Positions 11,666-22,885 of a DNA stretch of 64,000 bases are shown here, one piece after another. The translations under genes and the position numbers were made by a program. Every line of letters starts with the position of its first letter. Position 1 is the stretch's first letter. The notes under the pieces were generated by a model that was given only the letters and a program-made list of their open reading frames with translations, was not told the origin of the DNA and did not search any database. Source of the DNA: Plicaturopsis crispa FD-325 SS-3 (lineage: Eukaryota > Basidiomycota > Agaricomycetes > Amylocorticiales > Amylocorticiaceae); the NCBI GenBank assembly GCA_000827205.1, contig KN832556.1:599436-663435 (forward strand), written 5' to 3'.

Positions 11666-12378
11666 GCTCGCAATTAACAAGGTGTGTGTCTCGATGGCCC
11701 TATTCGATCGCATGCTTGGCATACTTATTGTCTGAACTAGCTAGCTCTCCTATGGCGCGCTCTCTATAGTACTACTGCCCGCAGCAGCCGCATATTGCCA
11801 ATGAACCTGCGGTCATGCTCCACCGTACGGCGTCCAGAGCATGGTCCGGGGATAGGCTGCAGGATCCTGTCATCCTGTCTGTCCATCTGCAAGTAAGTAC
11901 GTACCGCCCCATACCAGCATGTTCCTCACAAGCCACACGCCCTGATGATCAACAGAGATACTCGTTTACGGCGTGCCATGTACTTATCAGCTACTAGTTC
12001 GAAATGTGTTGCCCAGCTGTGTCGTCGTCGTCGTTGTCGCTGCGGCTGCGGCTGCCACGGTGGGAGACGCGCACCGTGTTCTTGGCACCATTCCTCGCTG
12101 TACACTGTGTCAAATCCTTAGTTTTTTGATTGCGCTATATGTCAAGAAACATGTTTTCCGCAAGGCAAGGAAGCAGTAAAATGTCGTGAAGGGCGTGATA
12201 TGGAAGGCGGAATTGATTCACGCGATTGGTTTAGCCGCGTGCAGGGGCCTTCGCGCCGAGGTACTTGAGGCGAAATTCCCTTGTTGTCTTCTTCCTTCAC
12301 GTCCTCCTCCGATTTTTCTTTCTTTTCCCTCCCTGTTGCCGACGAGCTTGAGGACAGCGCTCGGTGACGACTTTCACG
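11666..12378. other. intergenic, promoter region of the ABC transporter
   Basis: There is no supported gene. A pyrimidine-rich tract (about 12290-12350) lies immediately upstream of the transporter ATG, a common fungal promoter/5' UTR feature. Confidence 0.45.
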
Positions 12379-15300
12379 ATGGCAGACGCAGTGGCACTCC
12401 AACTTGCGCTCTTTATTATCCGGGTCGCATCTCCAGCCGTCGTGCTGCTTGCGGCCTTATCACTCCTCTTCACTCGTCGCCCGGCTCCACACTCGCCGTC
12501 TCCAATAACTTCGGTCGTCGTTGCAAGTGCGTGTGTTTGCGAGCAGACTTCTGCGCAGTCCGGTACTGACGACCTTCCCTTGCAGCATATGTGCCACGCC
12601 GCGCCGCAATCCTATCGCTTCTTTCTCTCGTCGCACTGACATTCTTGTTGGACGGCCTTACTTTTGTCATTTATGCTGTTCTCAACAAGACGTGGCCCTA
12701 CCGCACCGGCATCGAGGTCAACGCCATTGCCGGTATCGTAGCTTTCTCTGGTCTGGCGATCCTTGGCGCATGGAAGGACGTGCAGGGCGTGCAAGTCTGG
12801 ACGCTGCGGAGGATCAAAACTGCTATCGGGGTGTCCCTCATCCTGGACATAGCGCATGTCGTCTTGGTTGGGTATGGTATCAAACACTACGAAGACCGTG
12901 AGTCCGGAACACCTTTCTAAGGCATTCAAAGTTAATGTTTAAATTATTAGCCTACCCGCATATCCCGGAATCTCGTATCCCAGCGCCCGTCACCGACCTC
13001 TTGCACCTAGCTTTCCCCGCCTTCCGTGTTCTCCTTGTTATACCACTATTTGTTACCCTTCTCCTTCCCCGCGTTGTGTATAGCCCCGTTCACGCCGACG
13101 ACGACGTTGACGTGCCTCCTACCACCGCGTCTTCGCTTCTCCTGCCTCCCGAAGCCGGTGCCCACCCCTCGACCGGCCTTTCCCCTGTCGCAGAGGCCAG
13201 CAAGTACGGCACTTTCCGCAATGGCACGTCAACCGCTCCTACTACTCGTGCGCACACCCCGGCCCCTTCCCAGATCCAGGCGTCGTCCCATAAAGTAAGC
13301 CCCTTTGATGATTCCGCTCTCAAAACGTGCGCTTCATGCTCTACCCTAGGCTGAAACCAAGCCTGACATCTCCCTCGACCCGTCCTGGAAGGAAATTGGC
13401 CGCCGCATCCGTCGTCTGACTCCGTATCTATGGCCATCCAAAAGCCCCGCTCTCCAGTTCTTAGCAGTAAGCTCATGCGTGTAAATTCTGCTTCTGCGTT
13501 TCCTGACCTATGCCTTTTGCAGCTGCTTTGCGTGGGCCTGCTCGCTATCGGGCGTGTTGTAAATCTAGCTCTCCCATGGACTCTTAAGGAGGTTGTCAGC
13601 ATCTTTGAGGATGGATCCAAGCGCAACCCATGGCCTTACCTGTTTGCGTATGTTGCCCTGCGGTTCTTGCAGAGCAGCGGAGGACTTGCTGCTGTCCGTG
13701 ATGTGAGTGTGTTCTTTCCGCAACCGTGATCGCCTTGCTCAATGTTTGTGTACTATGATAGACGCTATGGGCACCCGTCATGCAGTACTCCGACCGTGGT
13801 ATGTCGCTCCCTACACTCGACTTTTGATAAAATATGCTGATTCTTTGATTTCTCAACAGAAATGTCACAGCTTTCGTTCGACCACTTGCTCAACTTGTCG
13901 TTTGCGTTCCACACGCGCCGCAAAACAGGCGAGGTTCTGCGTATCCTTGACCGCGGTGCCGCCATCAACCACACGCTTGAGGTACGACCTACTCTCTACC
14001 TGTGTGTGTCGTTGAATCTGATACTGATGGGTTGTCGCTTTAGCTCATCTTGTTCAACATCGTTCCGACGATTTTGGATATCATTATTGCGCTGGTTGCG
14101 TTTGTAGTGCTTTTCGATTGGACCCTCGCGTTCGTCATCTTCTTCGTCATGTTCGCCTACAGTATGTGTTTCAGTCCCTTCCTCCTCCCATACGCCCATT
14201 GACATCTATATCGTGTAGTCGCTGCGAGTATCATCCTTACCAAATGGCGCACCAAGATCCGGCGCCAGATGAATGACCGCGACATTATCACGCGCGCGAT
14301 CCACACTGACTGCTTGCTCAACTACGAAACCGTCAAGGTAAGCTAATGTCAGTCGTGTGAACGCATCTGCTTGCTGAACATATATCTAGTACTTTGGTGG
14401 CGAGGAGCACGAGGGTGCTCGGTACAGGAGCGCTGTTCGCGATTATCAAGCTCTCGAGTACAAAGTTATCGGTAATGCAATTCGATGTTCCGGTCATCCG
14501 GTGTCTTGCTAATAGGCCCTCCTCTTCAGTTTCACTCAACCTGTTGAATTTGGTCCAGAACTTCATCATCGTGAGTGCTGGTCGCGAGGATAAGTAGAAG
14601 GCATACTGAATCGTCTGTAGACTCTCGGCCTTCTCGTGGGGTCTCTGATTGTCGCACTCCGTGTCACGAAAGGCCACTCGAAGCCGTCCGACTTCGTGTA
14701 CTTCATCACATACCTTGCACAGGTACGAGCACAATTCTTCTGTCTCAGGCCTTTTTCAAATTTACCGACTGTTGCAATATAGCTTTATGGGCCTCTGAAC
14801 AGCCTGGGCTACATCTACAGGTCGGTCAACCAGTCCCTGGTTGACACTGAGCGCCTTCTCAAGCTCCTGAACGAGCCCACGGAGATTAACGACAAACCCG
14901 ATGCGACGGAGCTTGTCGTTGACGAGGCCGAGGTCGAGTTTGGTACGCGCTTTCCATAATCTGAGTCACGCAACCTTATTGACATCTTCGCCTATTCTTA
15001 GACAACGTTAGCTTCTCCTACGACGGTCGTACCACCGCTCTCAACGGTATCTCATTCAAAGTACCCAAAGGATCTTCGGTAGCACTTGTCGGAGAGAGTG
15101 GTGCTGGAAAGAGCACCATTCTCCGCTTGCTCTACCGCTTCTACGATCTGGGTGAAGGTGGCGGACGCATCTTGATTGACGGCAAGGATATCCGGGATGT
15201 CACCCAGGCGAGTCTTCGTAAGGCCATTGGCGTCGTTCCTCAGGACTCTGTGCTATTCAACGCGAGCATCGGATACAATATTGGGTACGGCAAGTTTGGC

Positions 15301-16496
15301 GCTACTCAGGAAGAGATCGAGGCTGCGGCAAAGGCTGCACAGATGCATGACCGTATCCTCAGCTTCCCCGACGGCTACGAGACTAAATTTGGTGAGCGCG
15401 GTATAAGGCTCAGTGGTGGGGAGAAGCAGGTGTGTCCTTACAGTTTCAAGCTCTTGACACTGGCGTTAATTGCATATGATATAGCGCGTGGCTATCGCAA
15501 GGACGCTGTTGAAGAACCCACCTATCCTCCTTCTGGACGAGGCGACGAGCGCACTGGATACCTCGACAGAAAAGGACATCCAGAAAGCACTTCAAAATCT
15601 CGTGCAAGGACGGTCTTCGCTTTCCATCGCTCATCGTCTATCGGTGAGTGGACTTGACGGCGTATAAATAGCGATATTGCTGACCGAAATCTGTCATACA
15701 GACTATCGCCACTGCAGACGTCATCCTTGTGCTCAAAGATGGGCAGATCGTCGAGCAGGGCAGTCACCAGGAACTACTCGAACTCAACGGCGTTTTCGCA
15801 GAGATGTGGTCGTCGCAAATATCGGCGACCAACGAGGCACAAAGTGTCCCCGTCTCAGGCTACCCTCTGGACAACGGTGATGCCGCGCCGAAAGAGGAGC
15901 GCGAAACGACACTGGTAGACGTAGCACCCTCTGACGAGCCCGCGGTTGAGGAGCATGTCCCCGTTGACCCGGTCGCTGATGAACCCGAGGCCATCGTCCC
16001 TGACGCCCCCGCCACCGAGGAACCTGCAGAAGTCGAATCTCCAGCGCCTGTTGCATTCCCCTCAGCAGCGGACGATACGCCCGAGCCTCCCGCCGCCGCC
16101 GCACCGATAGCATTCCCGTCCGATGATACCGCATCGCAGCAGGCCCCTTCTGAGCGTGGGCCTGCTGTCACTTTCGGGGCCGTCAACACGCCGCCTCGCT
16201 CAGGAACACCCGATCCTGAGTCCGAGCCCAAGCGGAAACGGATCTCATCGCAGAATTTCCAGCGCTTGGCGAAGCGGATCTCGGTCACTGCTCGGCGGCA
16301 AGGGTCATCGTCATCAAACTTCTTCAGCCCCAAACGCGAAGGCTCAACTCCCAAGGTTGAAGGGGAGAACAGCAGCGTCACGGGCGAGGATTCTGGACCG
16401 GGCGTTACGCAGAGTGCACTCAGCCCCAAGGACAAAGACAAAAAGGCGAAGAAGGACTCGAAGAAGCTGAAGAGGAAGAGCATTGGAGGTGTATGA
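12379..16496 (+). CDS. HMT1/ABCB6-type half ABC transporter
   Basis: Sixteen exons encode 1,087 residues: 12379-12526, 12586-12897, 12951-13294, 13350-13466, 13523-13702, 13762-13798, 13860-13981, 14044-14161, 14219-14337, 14390-14471, 14530-14570, 14621-14722, 14783-14942, 15002-15429, 15485-15643 and 15702-16496. Every junction keeps phase. The N-terminus has several extra membrane helices, as in heavy-metal-tolerance transporters. The ABC transmembrane domain follows, then one nucleotide-binding domain with Walker [11 protein letters not shown]-loop VVPQDS, signature LSGGEKQR, Walker [13 protein letters not shown] and H-loop SIAHRLS. A tail of about 230 residues is Pro/Glu/Ala-rich and then strongly basic. 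The family (S. pombe Hmt1, human ABCB6) moves phytochelatin-metal complexes, glutathione conjugates or porphyrins, usually at the vacuole or mitochondrion; the substrate cannot be told from sequence. Half-transporters act as dimers. Confidence 0.93.
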
Positions 16497-17005
16497 AGTA
16501 TTTCCCCTTGAATTCTCCCGCCCCCTTCTTCCCGTCTCATTCCGACACACACCAACCACATCACGACATTTTCTCTCATCTCTGACGACTCTGTTCACGA
16601 CTCTGTTCATGCACTTTTGTTTACTATAGTAATGTCCCTACCATCTTCATCACACCCTTGCATACATATGTTTTGTTAGCAGCTTTTTTTTCCCTCTCTC
16701 AATCAACATCGTGGTCTCTTTGCAATCTCTTCCCGCGGCACGTCGCTGCGCCTGTGATAAGTAAAAACACACGGTCTCACGCAAATCAGGAAGGGCAAGG
16801 AACCCACTGCGAGATCTGGCGGAGTTTGAAACGCCGCTGTATGTATATCAGCCCGAGCGTCAGCTGGAGCGGGCCAAATCCTTCCCCCCTTCCCTTCCCT
16901 CACTTGCTTGCTTGATTCTGAGTTACGGTCTCGGTTCTGTTTGCATCTCTCTTGTACAAGGATTCAAGGTTTCTCTGTATATCAAAAAATAGCGTCGCAT
17001 CCGTC
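16497..17005. other. intergenic, T/C-rich
   Basis: It holds the 3' end of the ABC transporter gene and the promoter of the RRM gene. Pyrimidine-rich stretches occur at 16505-16600 and 16860-16910. I see no gene or repeat. Confidence 0.45.
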
Positions 17006-17865
17006 ATGTCTGCAAAGGTTTACGTTGGGTCAGTCTCCGTATTCGTGCTTATCGGCCGTCGTCGTTGCGCGCGTTCGTGGCTTGCGGGAGTACATGCGAC
17101 TGATACTTGTTCTGGCTTCCGAATAGTAACTTGAGTTGGAACTCGACCGAGGAGACCCTGAAACAAGTCAGTACTGTAGTGATTGCAGACGTCTCCCCCG
17201 TTCGCGTGTCCTGATTGCTTCTCTCGCGCGAACTGTGCAGGCTTTCGGGGCGTATGGACTGGTCACTGACGTGCGCTATATATCCGTGCTGTCCCCCGTG
17301 AATGCCCCTCTGAATTGATTGTGTTTGCGTATGACAGTGCATCGTCATGCGCGACCGCGAGACGGGCCGCTCCCGCGGATTCGGGTTTGTGACGTACACC
17401 ACACCCCAGGAGGCGGACGCCGCCATCCAGAGCCTCAACGACCAGAACGTCGACGGCAGAAATATCAAAGTCAACCTCGCCAACGCCCGCGGTGGAGGCG
17501 GAGGCGGAGGTCAGTATATCCGTGTCATGCATGGAATCGTATTTACCCAATGCTTTATCTCTAGGATATGCCGGTGGAGGAGGCGGAGGCTACCAGGGCG
17601 GCGGTGGATACCAGGGTGGTGGAGGCGGCTACCAGGGCGGTGGAGGCTACCAGGGTGGCGGAGGCTACGGCGGCCAGTCTGGTGGCGGAGGTGGGTATGG
17701 CGGCACCGGCGGAGGCTACGGTGGCGGCCAAGGTAGGCAGGATGACTTTTGCGTGGATGGTGCAACTTAACTGACACAGGTTACCCAGGTGGTGGCGGAG
17801 GCTACCAGCCTGGCTACAACCAGGGCGGCTACGGTGGTTTCGGCGGCAGCGGCCAGCCCTACTAA
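17006..17865 (+). CDS. glycine-rich RNA-binding protein (single RRM)
   Basis: Six exons (17006-17028, 17127-17166, 17241-17270, 17338-17509, 17565-17732 and 17780-17865) encode about 172 residues. A single RRM starts at residue 4 with RNP2 KVYVGNLSW and RNP1 GRSRGFGFVTY. The rest is Gly/Tyr-rich with GGGGYQGG-type repeats, ending GGSGQPY. This matches the GRP class: nuclear or shuttling RNA-binding proteins in splicing and stress or cold responses. Small exons break the RRM at several points. An apparent intron lies in the 3' UTR (see the separate entry). The low-complexity tail suggests phase-separation behaviour, which is inference from composition. Confidence 0.9.
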
Positions 17866-17877
17866 ACTGTCCATCCC

Positions 17878-17938
17878 GTACGTGATCTCACGAGTGCACT
17901 TCGTCGTATTTAACTAATGAGTGTTTCCATTCCTGCAG
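17878..17938 (+). other. probable 3' UTR intron of the RRM gene
   Basis: Twelve bases after the stop codon there is a good donor (GTACGT). A strong branch-site match (TTAACTAATGA) and a CTGCAG acceptor follow, giving a 61-nt intron, the typical size here. The donor lies within 50 nt of the stop, so splicing would not be expected to trigger nonsense-mediated decay. Confidence 0.6.
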
Positions 17939-19491
17939 GTCGTCCATTCCTACATACCACTTCCATCTCAAGTCGCGATGCCTACCTCACGGACATGGAC
18001 GTTGACTCCTCGACGGCCTGCGACCCAACTCTCTTCATTTATTTCTTCTTTTATGTTCCCCCCTTTCGACACACTCACCTACGCGACTCTTGCGCATCGT
18101 CGTTCCTTGACGTCTCGTCTCCGGCTTGCGTTCCATCAGCTTGTACTTGTACGACTCCGTTCCGTCTCGGCTCCCCCAGTTCGTGGATGGGTGTGCCCTC
18201 TTTCCTATCGCTTGCAGATGTATCCCTTACAGATCAGAAACCCGAGAATGATTCTGCTGCAGACTGTTTTAGACCGGTGTGAGCGCTGCACGGTGCCTCT
18301 GTCGCCGCCGCCGCTAAGTGCCTGTGACCTTCGTGACAGATAACGCGGACCGCATGCGCCATGTCCACCTGTCATAAATCCGGATATTGCAAATCGACTG
18401 AGACAAACAGGGTCTGTTGCGAGGGCAACAGCTGTGGACACCAGTAATATCTGCCTCGAGGCTCGCACCGTGCACGGCTGCGGACGAGTTTTGTCTTATC
18501 GATTTCGTCACATTTCACCCCAAAATGTGATATCCTTGTGAGATTTCCTAAAAAGGAAAGTGAAGGACAATGGAGGCCCTCACGTGGCCGCGCTTTTGGC
18601 TCCGAGATTTGAACATTATTGGTGGCGGTGCTAATTTCATGAACGCCGGTAGCAGCGAAAAGTGTTTGCTACATGGAAAATTGAGGGTACAATTGACTAT
18701 TGGCAATATCGAGGGTGGGGTAGCGTGCGGGCATGATAACGGCGCTACGGAAAACGAGGCGCAAGGGTCGACGGTGGTGGCCGCCCGGGCTGTACACCCG
18801 AGACGGCTCGAGAGCGTTGTAACTTTGGACGCTAGAGGTCGAGCAGAGTGTGCAGTTTGAATGAATTGTACAGCGAGGAAATAAAACAAGTGAATAGCAT
18901 GGTGAACGAGTGAGAGCGTATGGGGCGGGACATACCAGACGGAGGCAGATATGACAGCGGCGCACGGCTTACGCGATCGCGGTTCGGAGCTGTGGACGCG
19001 TCTTAGCGCGCTACGCCGACGTGGATCCTATCGACCAGCGCCCGCACCTGCAATACCCGTGTCGAGGGATGCCTGCAACGTTGTAAAGGCTGGAGCACTC
19101 ACCCTTTACGCAGTTACCGAGCGCAATTACCCGAGGAAAAGGGAGATCTGGCGCCCGCGCAGTGTGCCGGTTGTGGTGTTCCTTTGTGCGAGTGCGGACC
19201 AGCTGTGCGTGGACCAGCGATGGTGAGTGTGTCTTGTGTTGTCAACATGAACATGGACGCCATAAGGAGCAAAAGGGCTAATCGGGGGAGTTCCAGGGTG
19301 AAAATAGCGGAATTGAGGCCGAAGCTGAAAATGTGGACAAAATATGGACCCACAAAGGTGGCGAAAAAGGCAACAGGCGGCGGAGTTGGACTCGAAAACA
19401 GCACCCGTCCTTTTCTTCTCGTTCTACTTTCTACGTTCCTCTCTTTCACTTCCACCTTCCCCGCTTTTCCTCGTCCTATTTCGCCGCCGCT
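17939..19491. other. long intergenic region upstream of the HMG-box gene
   Basis: About 1.5 kb without a supported gene. It includes the 3' UTR of the RRM gene at its left end and a pyrimidine-rich 100 bases (19405-19490) just before the HMG-box start. Long upstream regions are common for fungal developmental regulators. No repeat or RNA gene was recognised. Confidence 0.45.
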
Positions 19492-21295
19492 ATGGCCTCG
19501 ACATCGTATCTGCCGCCTGGCACTAAGCCTCCAAGGCCGCCCAACGCGTGGATCATCTATCGTTCAGACAAACTCCAACAACTCGCACCACCGCCCGGTC
19601 AGAAGTCGCCCCCCCAGGCAGACGTCTCTCGCACGATCGCCAAAATGTGGCGCCAGGAGTCCGACCCCGTCCGTGAACACTACGAGCGCCTCGCCGAGAA
19701 GAAGAAGGCCGAGCATGCTATCATGTACCCCAACTATCGCTTTCAACCGATGAAGAAGGAGGAAAAGGAGCGGTTGCGTGAGATGAAGAAAGCCGAGAAA
19801 GAGAGGGCTAAAGCTGAGAAGAAAGGTGCCCGCGGCGCTCGTTACTCACCGTACGGGGCCGCGTACATGTGTGGTATGCCCATGGCTCCCCCTCCCCCCA
19901 TTTACCAGACGCAGATGCACCAGAGCTTCCCCGATCCCTCACCCCCCGTCTCCGCCGCCGCGTCTCCCGAAGACGGTGGCATGTCCGTCGTCTCCCAACG
20001 CACCACCCCCGAGGCTTCAACTTCGCAGCGTCGCCTCTCTCCGCGCTACTCTCAAAAACCACTACCGAATGGCGCGTCGTCGGGCTCTTTCTTGCTCGAC
20101 TCTAGCCAGCCTGCCCAACCTCCTCCCGCATGGTCCTCCGCGATGATGCCACCCCCATTCCCCGCAAATCCTGCCGCTGACTCCACCCAGTCCTACTCGA
20201 TGCAGAAACAACCCTCGCAGGAGCCCGCCAATGACGGCTGGGCGTTGCTCAAAGCCAAACCTTCTCCATCGAGCAGCGATCCCCCTGCCTCCGCACCCCC
20301 CAGCCCCTGGGAAGACTCCATCCAACAATTCAATGACGCTAACGAAGCGAACACGAGCTACGACGATAGCTTCGATTATCAGAACAAGCAGATGAATATG
20401 AATGTACGCGTATTTTTCTCTCTTTCACCCTACCGTGCATCGACTGACGCGACTTCATCCATAGGACTACTTGCAGTTCGATATTCCGAACCTCCCCAAC
20501 CAGAACAACGCTGAATGGGGGCGATCGAACGGCGACGGCCAGAACGGCATGTTCCCGAACATGTCGTCCCTGAGTGGCTTCTACGAGGTCGAGGACACGC
20601 GCCTCCAGGACTTGTTGGCGTCGATGGCCAAGGAGGAAATCGAGCTCGCTGTAGCCTCGCAGCCCCAGCAGCCGCAGGCATCCTCGTCGTCGTCGTTCCA
20701 ATTCGACCAGCAGTCGGGCGACTTTTCCAACTTCGCGCAGTCGTTCTTCGGGGACTTTGATTTCTCGGGCGCGTACCAGGACAGCAACAACAACAATACC
20801 GGCAATGACGCCGGTGCCAGCATCGACCCGACGCAGACGCTCGTGGGACACGACCCCTCGCTCTACGCGAACACCGCTTCCTCCTCCACGGATCAGTTTG
20901 CCAGCTCCAGCACGCAGCCACAAGGTCGTAACTTCAGCTCGCAGTTCGCCTCGTCCTCCTCCCCCGAGCAGTTCGCCTCCTCCAGCACCGAGCAGTTCGC
21001 CAGCTCCAGCACGCAGCCGCAGGGTCGTAACTTCAGCTCGTTCGGGAGCGCCGAGATGTTCCAGCAGTACGTCGACCTGGACCAGAACGCCGCCGCGTCT
21101 TCCTCCTCCACCTCGACGCCCGCTTTCTACCCGGAGTACGTCCCGACGCAGCCGTACGTCCCGCCCGCGGGTGCCTCGCACCACGGCACGCGCCGCGTCG
21201 CCGCGAGCTGGAAGCCCCGCTACGTCCCGATGCCGGACTCGCCCGTCGAGCACTCCCCCCAGGTCAACGCGCCCTGGAGCGTGCCGTCCAACTAG
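19492..21295 (+). CDS. HMG-box transcription factor (MATA_HMG type)
   Basis: Two exons, 19492-20403 and 20465-21295, encode 580 residues. The HMG box is N-terminal (residues about 8-85): RPPNAWIIYRSDKL, SRTIAKMWRQESDPVREHY and KKKAEHAIMYPNYRFQP. This is the fungal mating-type/sexual-development class rather than the HMGB class. A basic KEEKERLREMKKAEKERAK helix follows directly. The remainder is Ser/Pro/Gln/Asn-rich, as expected of an activation region. Near the C-terminus a 33-residue unit containing FASSSTQPQGRNFSS is repeated (DNA copies about 99 bases apart, near 20894 and 20993). Related agaricomycete factors (for example Coprinopsis Pcc1) act in mating and fruiting; equivalence is inferred, not shown. 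The nearby genes are not mating-type genes, so this is probably not the MAT locus. Confidence 0.9.
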
Positions 21296-21378
21296 CCGAG
21301 AAGAACGGCTACTACCCACTGTAACAACAACAATATCATCATCATCGCACACGGGAGTCACGCCAGCATCCAAATCAA

Positions 21379-21735
21379 CGACGGTCTTCGCGATGCGTCC
21401 TATTACGCATCCAAATCGTCAACGGTCTTCGAGATGCGTCCTACCACCCCGACAAATACGCCCAAAAGAATGGCTACCAACTGTACAACAACAACGACAT
21501 CGTCGCACTCGGGGGTCTCGCCACTATCCGGACCACGAATGGTCTTCGCGATGCGTCCTACCACCCCGGCAACGGGAGTCACGCCTGCATCCAAATCATC
21601 GTGGTCTTAGGAATGCGTCCTACCACCCCGGCAATCGCTAACGGGCGTCGCGCCTGCATCCAAATCGACGATGGTCTTCGCGATGCGTCCTACCCCGCAT
21701 CCAAATCATCAACGGTCTTCGCGATGCGGCCTCGT
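21379..21735 (+). repeat. degenerate direct repeats in the HMG-box gene 3' flank
   Basis: The core GGTCTTCGCGATGCGTCCTA occurs six times with small changes, starting near 21383, 21424, 21541, 21603, 21673 and 21714. Most copies are followed by CCACCCCG or CCGCATCCAAATC. Spacings of 41, 117, 62, 70 and 41 bases show it is not a simple microsatellite. All copies have the same orientation and lie within 450 bases of the stop codon, probably in the 3' UTR. Confidence 0.85.
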
Positions 21736-22885
21736 ACACGACCCCGGCGTCCTCTGCGTCGTCCTCTCTGCTTCTACTTCTCGGTTCCTCTTTTCCTTTC
21801 GCGATCTCGTTTGCTCTATGTTATGCCCGTTTGCCCTTCTCACCCAAAATCCTGACTATTTCCCCCTTTATCTTTCAACGTACATAGAACGCTTTTATTT
21901 GCTTGTATATTTGCTCTCGATTGTACTGCTTTCCATCTCGTTACGACCCCCGCCCCTCCCCCTCCACCCACCCATCCACATCCCCACGCTCGTCCCCCTT
22001 CCGCTTGCTTGTCTCGCTCTCGGTTCCCGTCGTCCCCCTGCTCTCGTCTCGCTCATCCGCTTGCTGCACATCGTTCCCGGACGCTTACCCCCACCCTCAT
22101 CACCCCTTACCCTACCCAAAAGCATCCCCTCCCCCACCCCGCCCCATCTCCACCACACCATCTTCACCACACCCATCTAGTGTACGACACGCTTGTGTAC
22201 TGGTTCCATTTTCTTTACGACCGCCTCTAATGAATTGGGATAAATTATTCACAAGTGTACACACAAATCCACATATATTTTCCGCCGTCGCATAGCACAT
22301 CGCACATTTGGCATTGCAATATACAACGATGATTCGGACGTTTAGTGCCTTGAATGAAACTCGAGCCTGCTGTGTAGTTAGTTGAGCGAACTTGCGAGGA
22401 GACCGCGGAGGTAATGGGCCGCTTTGGGCGAACAATGGCTGTCGGCAAACATTGTAGGCTCGTATGGATCCCTGTATTTTTATTGCGAACGGATGGACGC
22501 AGGCTGTGATTCCCCATGCTGAACGTGCAGCGCGTATGAGCCGAAGTCCCGCTGTGTCTACAGTCTGAAAGCTCGGATCGTGTTTCAGTCTGGCAGGTGC
22601 CTTCCCTTCCAACTCCTTGGCCTGCATTAGATCTATGGGCAGGAACGTGTTGGGAGCCGCTATCCGCACTTTGAAGGGGGAGCGTTATTCTGCAATATAA
22701 TTGACCGTAAAAAATGACGGAGGGATCAATCGATGTTGACTTCGAGAGATCATGAAGCGAGCGCGAGCTGCAAGAGACTAGGGATAGCAAACGGAGTTGA
22801 ATACATAGCGTGCATGACAGCTCAGGAAACAAACAAGAGAATAGAACAAGCAGAGCAACACAACAAACGAAGAGCAGAAGAAACA
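21736..22885. other. intergenic, includes a C/T-rich tract
   Basis: A strongly C/T-biased tract spans about 21940-22180. The rest is ordinary intergenic sequence. The minus-strand frames here extend past the GH16 stop codon and show no domain. Confidence 0.45.

Noticed and set aside
12379-16496. Mitochondrial Atm1-type exporter instead of the HMT1/ABCB6 type
   Set aside because: The extra N-terminal membrane helices before the ABC core and the absence of a clear mitochondrial presequence fit HMT1/ABCB6 better.
20339-21373. 344-codon minus-strand frame and 294-codon plus-strand frame over the HMG-box gene
   Set aside because: These are alternative frames of the Ser/Gln-rich C-terminal region. 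Their Arg-rich composition is typical of out-of-frame translation.
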